NCBI RefSeq assembly: GCF_003014485.1
Contig: NZ_PYGA01000015.1
Span: 62,001 to 126,000, forward strand
Source: Murinocardiopsis flavida
Lineage (GTDB): Bacteria > Actinomycetota > Actinomycetes > Streptosporangiales > Streptosporangiaceae
Length of the DNA stretch: 64,000 nucleotides
Direction of reading: 5' to 3'
The notes beneath the pieces were generated by a model. It did no database searches. It was not told where the DNA came from and saw nothing but the letters and a program-made list of their open reading frames with translations. Shown here piece by piece: positions 31,560 to 40,746 of this stretch. The translations under genes were made by a program, and so were the position numbers. Each line of letters opens with the position of its first letter. The first letter of the stretch is position 1.

Positions 31560-32957
31560 ATGGCCGGACCTCCCCCACCGCCGACCGCCGCCCTGCCCCG
31601 CGCGGTGCAGGTGGGGTACGGCCTGGGGTCGATCGCCACCGGGACCTTCGGCACGGTGCCCGGGCTGATCCTGCTGTACTACCTCACCGACGTCCTCAGC
31701 GTGTCGGCGGGGATCGCCGCCCTGGTGGTGTTCCTGCCCAAGGCGTGGGACGTCCTCCTCAACCCCTGGATCGGCAGCCTGTCCGACCGGACCCGGTCGG
31801 CCATGGGGCCGCGCCGACCCTGGCTGCTCGCCGGCGCCCTCACGCTGCCGGTGACCTTCGCGGCGATCTTCATGGCGCCGTCCCTCAGCGGGACGGCCGC
31901 CGCCCTCTACGTCGCCGTCGCCTTCCTGCTCGCGGCGACCGCCTTCGCCGTGTTCCAGGTGCCCTACGTGGCGATGCCGGCGGAGATGACCGGCGACACC
32001 GCCGAACGGTCACTGCTGATGTCGTGGCGGATCGCTTTCCTGGGCGTGGCGATCCTGCTCTCGGGCGGGCTCGCCCCCGCCATCGCGCAGGGCCAGGACG
32101 ACGCCGCCACCGGGTACCGACTGATGGGGCTGGCCGTCGCCGGGCTGCTGCTCGTGGGCACGCTCGCCGCGTTCCTCGGGACCCGGCGGGCCCCGCGCGC
32201 CGTCCGGACCGACGCCGAGGGGTCGCTGCGCGCCCAGATCGCGGTGGCCCGGACCAACCGGCCGTTCCTGCTGCTCTTCGGGGCGTTCGTGCTCCAGGCG
32301 GTCCCCGCCGGGATCATGCTGGCCGGGGCGCCTTACCTGGCCGGCTACCTGCTGGGGTCCCCCGCCGCGGTCACGCCCCTCTTCGTCTGCCTGGTCGGCC
32401 CGCTCGTGCTGACCATGCCGCTGTGGCTGCGGGCGGCGCGGCGGTACGGCAAGCGGTCGTGCCTGCTCGCGGCCGCCGCCCTCTTCCTCGCGGGCGCCCT
32501 GGCCCTGGTGGCGGTGCCGCTGCTGCCCCCGACGCTCGCGGCGCCGTACTCCTTCGCGTGCGTGGCGGTGGTCGGTGTCGGATACGCAGGGACGCAGATG
32601 CTCCCGTTCGCCATGCTCACCGACGTCATCGCATTGGACGCCGCGGTCTCCGGCAAGCGCCGTGCCGGAATCTTCACCGGCCTGTGGACAGCAGGTGAGA
32701 CGCTGGCGATGGCGGCAGGGGCCGGGGCCTATGCGCTTGTTCTCGAATTCAGCGGGTTCATCCCCTCGGATGCCACCAGTGACGTCGCGCAGCCCGCCGG
32801 CGCCCTCTGGGGGATCGTCGCGGGAATGAGCGTCCTCCCCGCTCTGCTCATCGCGCTCAGCTTCGTCTTCGTCCGGCGCTACGACGTGACGGAGGCGCGG
32901 CTCGATGCAATGCTCGCCGACCCCGAAAGTTTCACGTGGAACAACCGGAGTGCCTGA
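31560..32957 (+). CDS. MFS transporter of the glycoside-pentoside-hexuronide (MelB-like) type
   Basis: The 465-residue protein has twelve predicted membrane segments. It begins with VGYGLGSIATGTFGTVPGLI, where GPH symporters carry their cation-binding helix. The Asp-x-x-x-Asp-Arg-Thr-Arg loop follows in LSDRTRSAMGPRRPWLL, and Gln-Val-Pro-Tyr-Val-Ala-Met sits in helix IV. It should import or export a sugar or similar solute with a cation. No convincing ribosome binding site precedes the ATG at 31560, so the transcript may be leaderless. Its stop codon lies just ahead of the start of a PLP-dependent decarboxylase-like enzyme, and a NUDIX gene overlaps that in turn. The three form one tight operon. 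Confidence 0.87.
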   Translation: MAGPPPPPTAALPRAVQVGYGLGSIATGTFGTVPGLILLYYLTDVLSVSAGIAALVVFLPKAWDVLLNPWIGSLSDRTRSAMGPRRPWLLAGALTLPVTFAAIFMAPSLSGTAAALYVAVAFLLAATAFAVFQVPYVAMPAEMTGDTAERSLLMSWRIAFLGVAILLSGGLAPAIAQGQDDAATGYRLMGLAVAGLLLVGTLAAFLGTRRAPRAVRTDAEGSLRAQIAVARTNRPFLLLFGAFVLQAVPAGIMLAGAPYLAGYLLGSPAAVTPLFVCLVGPLVLTMPLWLRAARRYGKRSCLLAAAALFLAGALALVAVPLLPPTLAAPYSFACVAVVGVGYAGTQMLPFAMLTDVIALDAAVSGKRRAGIFTGLWTAGETLAMAAGAGAYALVLEFSGFIPSDATSDVAQPAGALWGIVAGMSVLPALLIALSFVFVRRYDVTEARLDAMLADPESFTWNNRSA

Positions 32958-32959
32958 AC

Positions 32960-34405
32960 GTGCCTGATTCCGACCGCAACAGCGGCATCCTCGCCGAACT
33001 CGACGCCCTCCGCGCGGACGACATGCCGACCCGCGGCGGACACACCTTCGCCTACGTCTACGAAGCCGGAATCCCCGGCCTGGACGCATTGGCCGCCGAC
33101 GCCTACGCGCGCTGCGCGACCGTCAACGGCCTCGACATGACGGTATTCCCGAGCGTGCTGCGGCTGGAGAACGACGTGGTCGGCTTCGCCGCCCGCCTCC
33201 TCGGCGGCGGGCCGGACACCCGCGGCTCGTTCACCAGCGGCGGGACGGAATCCATCCTGCTGGCCGTCAAGTCGGCCCGCGACTACGCGCGCGAGGTCCG
33301 GGGGATCGCGGATCCGGAACTGGTGCTGCCGGTGACGGCGCACGTCGCGTTCCGCAAGGCGGCACGCTACCTGGGGCTGGGCGTCGTCACGGTCCCGGTC
33401 GACCCCCGCACGCTCGTCCCCGACCCCGACGCCGTCGCCGCCGCACTCACCGACCGCACCGCGATGGTGGTCGCCTCGGCACCGTCCTACGCCCACGGCG
33501 TCGTGGACCCCGTTCCGCGGATCGCGGCCCGCGCCCGCGAACGGGGCGTCTGGTGCCATGTGGACGCCTGCGTCGGCGGGATGGTGCTGCCCTACCTGCG
33601 CCGCATCGGGCGCGCGGCCGAGCCGTTCGACCTCTCCGTGCCCGGCGTCTCCTCGCTCTCCGTCGACCTGCACAAGTACGGGTACACCGACAAGGGCGCC
33701 TCGGTGGTGCTGTACCGCGACGCGGAACTGCGCCGCCGCCAGTACTTCGCCTCGGCCGACTGGCCGGGCTACCCCGTGGTGAATCCCACGATGCAGGGCA
33801 GCAGGTCGGCCGGGCTGCTCGCGGCGGCATGGGCGGTGCTGCGCCGGGTCGGCGACGACGGCTACGCCGAGCTGGCGGCCGCCGCGCTGCGCGCCACCGA
33901 CGACGTCGTCGCCGGGATCGGCGCCATCGACGGGGTACGCGTCCTCGGCTCCCCCGGCGCCACCCTCGTCTGCATCGCCGTGGACGCCGCCGACCCGCTG
34001 CACGTCGCCGACGAGATGCGCGCCCGCGGCTGGTTCCTGCAAGCCCAGCTCGGCTACGACGGCATCCCCAGGAACCTGCACCTCACCATCACGCCCGCCA
34101 CCGGACCGCAGGCCGCGGCCATGCTCGCCGACCTCGCCGCGTCGGTGCGCGCGGCCGCACTGCTGCCGTCGCCCGAACCCGATCCCGGCCTCGTGGAGGC
34201 GGTCGCCGCGCTCGCGCCCGAGACGCTGACCGGAGCCGACATCGCCCGGGTCATGGCCTCGGCGGGGCTGGGCGCCGGCGGCGCGGCACCGAAGCGCATG
34301 GCACCCGTCCTCGCCCTGCTCGACGCCGCCCCGGCCGCACTCAAGGAACGCTTCCTGACCGAGTTCATCGGGTCGCTGTACAACGCGAGCGGGGTCCCGG
34401 CATGA
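32960..34405 (+). CDS. PLP-dependent group II decarboxylase / sphingosine-phosphate-lyase-like enzyme
   Basis: The 481-residue enzyme has the fold-type I PLP core. FTSGGTESILLAVKSARDYA binds the phosphate, HVAFRKAARYLGL stacks on the ring, and the HVDACVGGMVLPYL strand has the Asp that pairs with pyridine nitrogen. SVDLHKYGYTDKG carries the Schiff-base Lys at residue 239. This pattern is closest to sphingosine-1-phosphate lyase-like members of the group II decarboxylase family, which act on amino acids or phosphoamino alcohols. The GTG at 32960 is preferred because GGAG lies nine bases upstream; an earlier GTG at 32936 would lie inside the transporter gene. It ends with a four-base ATGA overlap with the NUDIX gene. 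The substrate is unknown. Confidence 0.85.
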   Translation: MPDSDRNSGILAELDALRADDMPTRGGHTFAYVYEAGIPGLDALAADAYARCATVNGLDMTVFPSVLRLENDVVGFAARLLGGGPDTRGSFTSGGTESILLAVKSARDYAREVRGIADPELVLPVTAHVAFRKAARYLGLGVVTVPVDPRTLVPDPDAVAAALTDRTAMVVASAPSYAHGVVDPVPRIAARARERGVWCHVDACVGGMVLPYLRRIGRAAEPFDLSVPGVSSLSVDLHKYGYTDKGASVVLYRDAELRRRQYFASADWPGYPVVNPTMQGSRSAGLLAAAWAVLRRVGDDGYAELAAAALRATDDVVAGIGAIDGVRVLGSPGATLVCIAVDAADPLHVADEMRARGWFLQAQLGYDGIPRNLHLTITPATGPQAAAMLADLAASVRAAALLPSPEPDPGLVEAVAALAPETLTGADIARVMASAGLGAGGAAPKRMAPVLALLDAAPAALKERFLTEFIGSLYNASGVPA

Positions 34406-34950
34406 CCGCGCCGGACCCGTCCCGCCGTCCCGCACCCCTGTGGGAGGGGCACTACCTGACCGGCGGCGCGCCCGACCGCGAGCGGGTGCGCGCGGTCCTC
34501 GTCACCCCGGACGGCGCCGTGGTCCTGTTCCGCCGCACCGTGCCGGGCCGCGACCTGTACTGGACGACCCCCGGCGGCAAGGTCGAGGACGGCGAGACAC
34601 TGCTCCAGGCGCTCGCGCGCGAACTCGACGAGGAGCTGCGCGCCACCGCCGACCGGTTCGTGCTGCTCACCGCGGTCGACCGCGTGCACGGGCCGGACGA
34701 GCGGCTGAACCGGCACTACATCTTCGGCTGCCGCCTGCTGCGCATGCGGCCCGAGGAGCGCTACGGCCCCGAGTTCCACCCCGGCAACGGGCTGCACGAG
34801 GTCGACCTGATCCCCCTCGACGCCGAATCGCTCGCCGCGGTCGACCTCGTCCCCCCGGAACTCCGCACCCTGCTGATCGCCAACGCCCCAGCCCTCCGCG
34901 CCCGCTATGTGACCCGATCCGGCCAAAGCCGCCGCGCCCGACCGAAATAG
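34402..34950 (+). CDS. NUDIX hydrolase
   Basis: NUDIX enzymes hydrolyse nucleoside diphosphates linked to other groups. The 182-residue protein contains the Nudix box from about residue 57, with GGKVEDGET then ARELDEEL, matching G-x5-E-x7-REUxEE. Two central strands before it, VRAVLVTPDGAVVLFRR, and a NRHYIFGCRL strand after it complete the fold. Its ATG overlaps the stop of the PLP enzyme as ATGA, so translation is coupled. Together with the transporter this suggests a single pathway, but the pathway cannot be named. The tail ends with basic residues close to the convergent NADAR gene. Confidence 0.9.
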   Translation: MTAPDPSRRPAPLWEGHYLTGGAPDRERVRAVLVTPDGAVVLFRRTVPGRDLYWTTPGGKVEDGETLLQALARELDEELRATADRFVLLTAVDRVHGPDERLNRHYIFGCRLLRMRPEERYGPEFHPGNGLHEVDLIPLDAESLAAVDLVPPELRTLLIANAPALRARYVTRSGQSRRARPK

Positions 34951-34972
34951 TCACCGCGGGTCGCACGGACGC

Positions 34973-35539
34973 TCAGGTGAGTTCGGTGCGGGCGCGCATG
35001 AGGGCGAAGCCGAGGAGGTTCAGGCCCTTCCACCGCGCCGGGTTCCGGGCCCGCTCGTCGTCCGCCACCAGGCCGATGCCCCAGACCCGGTCGTGCGGGC
35101 TCGCCTCGACCAGCACCCGGTTCGCCGTGCCGAGCAGATAGGCGCGCAGGTCGGGGTGGTGCCCGAACTCGTGCACCGACCCCCGCACGACGATGTCGGA
35201 CCGCCGCTCCTCCCACACCGCGGCGTCGAACCCGCGCACCCTGCGGCCGAGGTGCTTGGCCGCGCCGGGGCTCGCTGCGGCGGTGATCGCTTCGGCCGCG
35301 TCGGCGTCCTCGAACAGCCGCGCCTTCTCCGCCATCATCCAGTGCTCGGCCGTGGCGTAGGCGACGCCGTCGACCGTGAACGGCGACGGCCACCACTGGC
35401 TCAGGCAGCCCGCGCCGATACTGCCGTCGCGGTTGGGGCGGTGCCCCCAGAAGTACAGGTATTTGAACCGCGTATCGCGGGCGGCCGCTGCGCGCAGCTC
35501 GTCGACCGACAGCGGGAGATCAGGGGGCGTGCCGTCCAT
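34973..35539 (-). CDS. NADAR family protein (YbiA-like N-glycosidase)
   Basis: NADAR proteins such as YbiA cleave N-glycosidic bonds in damaged riboflavin intermediates, and some remove ADP-ribose from guanine. The 188-residue protein contains FKYLYFWGHRPNRDG, CLSQWWPSPF and VDGVAYATAEHWMMAEKARLF, the central family block. It then has KHLGRRVRGFD and VWGIGLVADDERARNP near the end, again in family order. The conserved Glu in the TAEHWMM motif and the Trp/Asp residues of the C-terminal block are intact, so activity is likely. The ATG at 35539 is used. It is convergent with the NUDIX gene, and its minus-strand upstream neighbour is lysC, 99 bases away. Confidence 0.9.
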   Translation of the reverse strand: MDGTPPDLPLSVDELRAAAARDTRFKYLYFWGHRPNRDGSIGAGCLSQWWPSPFTVDGVAYATAEHWMMAEKARLFEDADAAEAITAAASPGAAKHLGRRVRGFDAAVWEERRSDIVVRGSVHEFGHHPDLRAYLLGTANRVLVEASPHDRVWGIGLVADDERARNPARWKGLNLLGFALMRARTELT

Positions 35540-35638
35540 GCGGTCGATGGTCGCACAGAAGAGGCGCCCCGACCCGACCGATTTTTCGGGACGAAGCGCC
35601 CTCGGACGGCGCTCGGCGCACCGGGCGCCGCCCCAGTG

Positions 35639-36910
35639 TCAGCGCCCGCTGCCGCCGTAGACGACGGCCTCGACCTGCTCGGCGTCGAGCGCGAACTCGG
35701 AGTGCGCGGCGCCCACGGCGGTGTCGACGTCGTCCAGCGCGACGATCACCGAGATGCGGATCTCGGAGGTGGAGATCATCTCGATGTTGACCCCGGCCCC
35801 GGCGATGGAGTCGAAGAACCGGGCCGTGACCCCGGGGTACGAACGCATGCCGGCGCCGATGAGCGACACCTTGCCGATCTGGTCGTCGTAGCGCAGCGAC
35901 TCGAACCCGACCTTCTCCTGCACCTTCTTCAGCGCGGTCAGGGCGGTCTGCCCGGAGTCGGCCGGCAGCGTGAACGAGATGTCGGTACGGGCGGTGGAGG
36001 CCGCCGACACGTTCTGCACGATCATGTCGACGTTGATCTCGGCGTCGGCGAGGACCTTGAAGATCGTCGCCGCCTCGCCGACCCGGTCGGGCACCCCCAC
36101 GACCGTGATCTTGGCTTCGCTGCGGTCGTGTGCGACACCGGAGATGATCGGCTGTTCCATGCCTTCGGTTTCCTCAACTTCCGAGACGACCCATGTGCCG
36201 GGCTTCTGACTGAAGGACGAGCGGACGTGCAGCGGGATGCCGTAGCGGCGGGCGTACTCGACGCAGCGCAGGTGCAGGATCTTGGTGCCGCAGGCGGCCA
36301 TCTCCAGCATCTCCTCGTAGGAGATGACCGGGATGCGCCGCGCGGTGGGCACGATGCGGGGGTCGGCGGTGAACACGCCGTCGACGTCGGAGTAGATCTC
36401 GCAGGCGTCGGCGTTGAGCGCGGCGGCGAGCGCCACCGCCGTGGTGTCGGAGCCGCCCCGCCCCAGCGTGGTGATGTCCTTGCTGTCCTGCGAGACGCCC
36501 TGGAACCCGGCGACGATGCAGATGGACCCTTCGTCCAGCGCCTCCTGGATGCGCCCCGGCGTGACGTCGATGATCTTGGCGTTGCCGTGCAGGGACGTGG
36601 TGATGACCCCGGCCTGCGACCCGGTGAACGACCGCGCCTCGTACCCGAGGTTGCCGATGGCCATGGCCACGAGCGCCATGGACATGCGCTCGCCCGCGGT
36701 CATGAGCATGTCGAGCTCTCGGCCCGGCGGCAGCGGGCTGACCTTCTTCGCGAGGTCGAGGAGCTCGTCGGTGGTGTCGCCCATGGCCGAGACCACGACA
36801 ACGACGTCGTATCCCGCTTTCTTCTGGGCGACGATCCGCTGGGCCACTCGCTTGATGGCTTCCGCGTCGGACACGGAAGAGCCACCGTACTTCTGCACGA
36901 TCAAAGCCAC
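35639..36910 (-). CDS. lysC: Aspartate kinase
   Basis: This enzyme phosphorylates L-aspartate, the first step toward lysine, threonine, methionine and diaminopimelate. The 423-residue monofunctional form opens with VQKYGGSSV. It also has [16 protein letters not shown], the [19 protein letters not shown] segment and [14 protein letters not shown]. Two C-terminal ACT domains (about residues 265-415) bind the feedback inhibitor. An internal start for a separate beta subunit, as in some actinobacteria, is possible near the ACT region but was not resolved. In many actinobacteria asd follows directly; here the following gene is a NADAR protein and asd is not in the window. recR lies upstream on the same strand. 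Confidence 0.95.
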   Translation of the reverse strand: MALIVQKYGGSSVSDAEAIKRVAQRIVAQKKAGYDVVVVVSAMGDTTDELLDLAKKVSPLPPGRELDMLMTAGERMSMALVAMAIGNLGYEARSFTGSQAGVITTSLHGNAKIIDVTPGRIQEALDEGSICIVAGFQGVSQDSKDITTLGRGGSDTTAVALAAALNADACEIYSDVDGVFTADPRIVPTARRIPVISYEEMLEMAACGTKILHLRCVEYARRYGIPLHVRSSFSQKPGTWVVSEVEETEGMEQPIISGVAHDRSEAKITVVGVPDRVGEAATIFKVLADAEINVDMIVQNVSAASTARTDISFTLPADSGQTALTALKKVQEKVGFESLRYDDQIGKVSLIGAGMRSYPGVTARFFDSIAGAGVNIEMISTSEIRISVIVALDDVDTAVGAAHSEFALDAEQVEAVVYGGSGR

Positions 36911-37098
36911 GATCGGCGCTCCTGAGGAGTTGGGATCAAGGTAACCAGTTGAGAAGTCTACCGATTCGTCCGGAGCGCCACCCCGCCGACCTGCGTCGGT
37001 GTCCCGCGCACCGGTCGCGGCCCGCGCGGCGCCGACCGGGAACCGGGCCGGGGCCGGTCGGGGCCGGGATGGGTTCGGTTCGGGTCGGGGCCGGGACG

Positions 37099-37698
37099 CT
37101 AGAACTCCAGGCTCCGGCGCCCTTCGAACGCCCGGCCGAGGGTGACCTCGTCGGCGTATTCGAGGTCGCCGCCCACCGGCAGCCCGCTCGCCAGCCGGGT
37201 GACCTTCAACCCCATGGGTTTGACGAGCCGGGCGAGGTAGGTGGCGGTGGCCTCGCCTTCGAGGTTGGGGTCGGTGGCGAGGATCAGCTCGGTGATCTGG
37301 CCGTCGGACAGCCGGGTCATGAGTTCACGGATGCGCAGGTCGTCGGGGCCGACACCCTCGATGGGGCTGATCGCGCCGCCGAGGACGTGGTACCGGCCGC
37401 GGAACTCGCGGGTGCGCTCGATGGCGACGACGTCCTTGGACTCCTCGACCACGCAGATGACGGCGGCGTCGCGGCGGGTGTCGCGGCAGATGCGGCACTG
37501 CGTCTCCTCGGCGACGTTGCCGCAGATCTCGCAGAACCTGACCCGCTCCTTGACCTCGACGAGGGCGTTCACCAGGCGTTTGACGTCGGCGTGCTCGGCG
37601 GCGAGCAGGTGGAAGGCGATGCGCTGCGCGCTCTTCGGACCGACGCCGGGCAACCGCCCCAACTCGTCGATCAGCCCCTGGACCGCACCCTCGTACAT
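37099..37698 (-). CDS. recR: Recombination protein RecR
   Basis: RecR works with RecF and RecO to load RecA at gaps during repair. The 199-residue protein starts [20 protein letters not shown], which contains the helix-hairpin-helix, followed by [11 protein letters not shown]. The Cys4 zinc finger is complete (CEICGN near residue 55 and CRIC near 68). A TOPRIM domain follows, with [15 protein letters not shown] and the late [14 protein letters not shown] acidic motif. The ATG at 37698 is chosen by family alignment; a GTG six bases earlier would add two residues. It is transcribed in the direction ybaB to recR to lysC, but a gene on the plus strand lies between it and ybaB. Confidence 0.95.
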   Translation of the reverse strand: MYEGAVQGLIDELGRLPGVGPKSAQRIAFHLLAAEHADVKRLVNALVEVKERVRFCEICGNVAEETQCRICRDTRRDAAVICVVEESKDVVAIERTREFRGRYHVLGGAISPIEGVGPDDLRIRELMTRLSDGQITELILATDPNLEGEATATYLARLVKPMGLKVTRLASGLPVGGDLEYADEVTLGRAFEGRRSLEF

Positions 37699-37841
37699 CG
37701 CCACCCACTAGCGTTCTCGCGTTGCCCCAACGGTAGTCGAGGCGGACGCGGGCTCGTGCCACAACAGCGGACCGCCCCGCGCGACCGGCACCGGTGCGGC
37801 GGAGCGGAACACACCACCATCGACAGGAGGAAGCGGCGCGG

Positions 37842-38582
37842 ATGAACGAATCGAGCGGAGGATCGGGGACGCGCGAGTGGTTCGGCCCCGGCCTGGAAAG
37901 GCTGGGAGCCGCCTATGCGGCGGTCGTGCTCGAACAGGTCCCCGTGTTCAACGAGCACCAGCCCATGGGCGACTGGCACGTCGACGTGAACGCGTCCACC
38001 TTCCGCCAGGGCGATGTCACGGTGTCGATGGCGCCGCTGGGCACCTTCGGTACGGACGGCAGCTGGCTGTGGGCCTGGGCGAACGAGCACATGCACCCGC
38101 CGGGGTCGCCGCGCCTCGCCCCGGTGCTCGCACTGCGCGACCTGGGCGACCGGGACGGGATCCCGGAACTGGTGACCCCGCGACTCGAACTGGCGGAGTT
38201 CGCCGACCCGCGGAGGGCCGCCGAACGGCTCTCGCTCGCCGCCATGGGGGCGCTCGGCGCCCGCGGCTACGGCGGCGTGACCGCCGGCACGGGCGCGCGC
38301 TTCTACATGGTCATCAACGATCCGGCGGTCCCCGTGGCGGCATTCGACGCGATCGCCCTGCCGCGCATGCTCGTGCAGGCATTGGAGGTCTTCCCGCACG
38401 ACCACCGCGCGATGGCGACCGGCTACCTCGACCGGCACGGGTTCCGGATCGCCGCCACGGAAACGGGCGGGATCGCCGCCGAGCGCCCGGACTGCACGGT
38501 CGCACTGGAGTTCGACGAGCACGCGCGGCTCGGCGACATCTCGGTCCGGCCGACGCCCGGCCGAGAGCTGCCGATGCGCTGA
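37842..38582 (+). CDS. DUF6882-like hypothetical protein
   Basis: The 246-residue protein has the pattern of the DUF6882 group, with a central LGTFGTDGSWLWAWAN motif at about residues 65-80 and a later GARFYMVIND strand. Function is unknown; the Trp-rich motif suggests a soluble, globular protein that may sense or bind something. The ATG at 37842 has AGGAGG eleven bases upstream, slightly further than ideal. It lies on the plus strand between the recR and ybaB genes on the minus strand, so it interrupts a gene order that is usually compact. No sign of a mobile element is seen around it. Confidence 0.7.
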   Translation: MNESSGGSGTREWFGPGLERLGAAYAAVVLEQVPVFNEHQPMGDWHVDVNASTFRQGDVTVSMAPLGTFGTDGSWLWAWANEHMHPPGSPRLAPVLALRDLGDRDGIPELVTPRLELAEFADPRRAAERLSLAAMGALGARGYGGVTAGTGARFYMVINDPAVPVAAFDAIALPRMLVQALEVFPHDHRAMATGYLDRHGFRIAATETGGIAAERPDCTVALEFDEHARLGDISVRPTPGRELPMR

Positions 38583-38665
38583 GCCGCCGGGGTGGCGACC
38601 CGCCGCACCCGACCGGCAGCGGCCGCCCGTACGCGGCCGGGGCCGCGCCGGGGTGGGGTTCCCGG

Positions 38666-39034
38666 CTAGAAGCCGGGGAGGCCGGGCATTCCGCCGCCCG
38701 GCATGCCGCCGCCGGGCATGCCCTCGGCGAGGGGGCCCATCTTCTCCTGCTGGAGCTCCTCGACCGCGGTCTCGGCGTCGCGGACCGCGGCGAGGACCAG
38801 GTCGGCGATCGTCTGGGCGGTCTCGGCGGTGTCCTCGGGGTCGATCGCCGAGGGGTCGATCTTGATGTCCTCGATCTGACCGCGCCCGCTCACGGTCACG
38901 GTCACCAGACCGCCGCCGGAGGTGCCCTCGACCTTCGCGTCGTCGAGCTCCTCCTGAGCCGACATCAACTGCTGCTGCATCTGCTGGGCCTGCTGGAGCA
39001 GCGCCTGCATGTCCATACCGCCGCCAGGGTTCAC
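38666..39034 (-). CDS. ybaB: YbaB/EbfC family nucleoid-associated protein
   Basis: YbaB proteins are small dimeric DNA-binding proteins associated with the nucleoid, often encoded between dnaX and recR. The 122-residue product has the family core [20 protein letters not shown], then a strand region [20 protein letters not shown] and a helix [15 protein letters not shown]. The C-terminal tail is an unusual repeat, MPGGG twice and MPGLPGF. The GTG at 39034 is preferred because AAGGAGAG lies five to six bases upstream. In this window dnaX is not adjacent but begins about 15.5 kb further upstream, with accessory genes between. Confidence 0.92.
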   Translation of the reverse strand: MNPGGGMDMQALLQQAQQMQQQLMSAQEELDDAKVEGTSGGGLVTVTVSGRGQIEDIKIDPSAIDPEDTAETAQTIADLVLAAVRDAETAVEELQQEKMGPLAEGMPGGGMPGGGMPGLPGF

Positions 39035-39115
39035 TGGATCTCTCCTTGCACGCGTCATCCGTGCCTGCGAGCGTATCCGTTCGTTCGGCCGCCCGCGCTG
39101 CGACGCCCGGCAGGG

Positions 39116-39484
39116 TCAGGCCGCGCCGCCGGGCGCGGATTCGACGGCCGAGACGATGACGCCGTCGAGGATGTCGCGGGACGCCAGCAGGCGGTCGATC
39201 ATCCCGTCGATGCGCGCCCGTTCCACCTGGAGGTCGCCGACCAGTTCGGGGGTCGGCAGGCCGCGGTCGGAGTCGCGCATGCACGGGAGCAGCTCGACGA
39301 TCTTGGCGCTGCACAGGCCGGCGGAGTACAGGCACTGGATGCGGTCGACCGCGGCCACGGCGTCGTCGGCGTACTCGCGGTGCCCGCCGGGGGTGCGCCG
39401 GGCGCTCAGCAGCCCCTGCTGCTCGTAGTAGCGGAGCGACCGCTCACTCACCCCGGTGCGCCGGGCCAGCTCGCCGATCCGCAT
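39116..39484 (-). CDS. MerR family transcriptional regulator
   Basis: The 122-residue protein has the N-terminal MerR winged helix, with MRIGELARRTGVSERSLRYY followed by GHREYADDAVAAVDRIQCL. A dimerisation helix and short C-terminal part complete it. Three Cys residues (in IQCLYSAGLC and LPCM) could sense a metal, thiol or electrophile; this is inferred from position only. The ATG at 39484 has GGAGG five to six bases upstream. It is divergent from an Old Yellow Enzyme gene 60 bases away, and MerR proteins commonly control such oxidoreductases in response to electrophiles. Confidence 0.88.
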   Translation of the reverse strand: MRIGELARRTGVSERSLRYYEQQGLLSARRTPGGHREYADDAVAAVDRIQCLYSAGLCSAKIVELLPCMRDSDRGLPTPELVGDLQVERARIDGMIDRLLASRDILDGVIVSAVESAPGGAA

Positions 39485-39505
39485 GGTGACCTCCACCACA
39501 AAGGG

Positions 39506-39537
39506 TTGAACCTGCCATGGATGTCAGATTCTACCGT
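39506..39537 (+). promoter_or_regulatory. Possible long-spacer promoter for the Old Yellow Enzyme gene
   Basis: TTGAAC at 39506-39511 and TACCGT at 39532-39537 are 20 bases apart, near the 19-20-base spacing of MerR-activated promoters. A more normal reading uses TTCTAC at 39529-39534 with a 17-base spacer. No clean inverted repeat was seen, so confidence is low. Confidence 0.3.
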
Positions 39538-39543
39538 TGCCCC

Positions 39544-40668
39544 ATGAGCATCGAAAGCCGCGGTTCCGACCCCTTGCTGTCCACCTATTCCCTCCCCATG
39601 ACCGCGCTGCCGAACCGCGTGGTCATGGCCCCGATGACCCGCTTGCGCGCCGACCTGGAGGGGGTCCCGAGCGAGCTCATGGCGACCTACTACGCCCAGC
39701 GCGCGGGCGCCGGGCTCATCGTCTCCGAAGGCATCGCGCCGAGCGTGCGCGGCCAGCAGTACCTGAACGAGCCGGGCCTGTTCACCGAGGAGCAGGTCGC
39801 CGCGTGGCGGCGGGTGACCGACGCCGTGCACGCCGCGGGCGGGCGCATCTTCGCCCAGCTCATGCACTCCGGGCGGAACGGGCACCCGCTGAACCGGCTG
39901 GACGGCGGCCGGCCCGAGGCGCCGTCGGCGGTCGCGCTCACCGCCCCCCTGCACACCGTTGACTCCAAGGTCGCCCCGGTCGTGCCGCTGGCGATGACCC
40001 GCGCGGGGATCCGCACCACGGTCGCGGAGCACGCGCGGGCCGCCCGCAACGCGGTGCGCGCCGGGTTCGACGGCGTCGAGATCCACGGCGCCAACAGCTA
40101 CCTCGTCCACCAGTTCCTCGCCGACAACACCAACCTGCGCACCGACCGCTACGGCGGTTCGACCGCCAACAGGATCCGGTTCGCCGTCGAACTGACGGAG
40201 GCGGTCGCCGACGCCGTCGGGGCCGGGCGGGTCGGGCTGCGCCTGTCGCCGGGCAACCCCGAGAACGAGATGGCAGAGGCCGATCCCGCCCCCGTCTACC
40301 GGCGGCTCCTCGCCGCGCTCGACCCGCTCGGCCTGGCCTACCTGCACCTCACCGACGACCCCGTGTACCCGGCGCTGGCCGACCTGCGTCCGTTCTGGAG
40401 CGGAACGCTCGTCGGCAACACCGGGGAACACGAGGAGACCACCCGGGACTCCGCGGCGCGCCTGCTGCGCGCGCGCCGCGCCGACCTGGTCTCCATCGGC
40501 CGCCCCTACATGGCAAACCCCGACCTGGTCGAACGCATCGCCGCCGACGCGCCGTGGGCCCCGCTCCGGTCGAGTTCGCACTACGACAGCGGCCCGGCCG
40601 GGTACACCGACTACCCGGCCCACCCCGCGTCGCTGCCGGCGGGGACGCCGGTGTCCGCGGCGGCCTGA
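39544..40668 (+). CDS. Alkene reductase of the Old Yellow Enzyme family
   Basis: These FMN enzymes reduce activated double bonds of enones and similar electrophiles with NAD(P)H. The 374-residue protein has LPNRVVMAPMTRLRAD, YYAQRAGAGLIVSEG, a RIFAQLMHSGR segment and the GFDGVEIHGANSYL motif with the His/Asn pair that binds substrate carbonyl. RTDRYGGSTANRIRF and a late VSIGRPYMANPDL follow. The ATG at 39544 starts a normal-length protein, without an obvious ribosome binding site. The divergent MerR gene is its probable regulator. Detoxification of reactive electrophiles is the likely role. Confidence 0.92.
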   Translation: MSIESRGSDPLLSTYSLPMTALPNRVVMAPMTRLRADLEGVPSELMATYYAQRAGAGLIVSEGIAPSVRGQQYLNEPGLFTEEQVAAWRRVTDAVHAAGGRIFAQLMHSGRNGHPLNRLDGGRPEAPSAVALTAPLHTVDSKVAPVVPLAMTRAGIRTTVAEHARAARNAVRAGFDGVEIHGANSYLVHQFLADNTNLRTDRYGGSTANRIRFAVELTEAVADAVGAGRVGLRLSPGNPENEMAEADPAPVYRRLLAALDPLGLAYLHLTDDPVYPALADLRPFWSGTLVGNTGEHEETTRDSAARLLRARRADLVSIGRPYMANPDLVERIAADAPWAPLRSSSHYDSGPAGYTDYPAHPASLPAGTPVSAAA

Positions 40669-40746
40669 ACGGCACCGGCCGGGCGTGCGAACCCGGGCCG
40701 CTCGCCGCGTCTTCCGGATCGCGGCCGCGCGCCGTACTTTGGCAGC

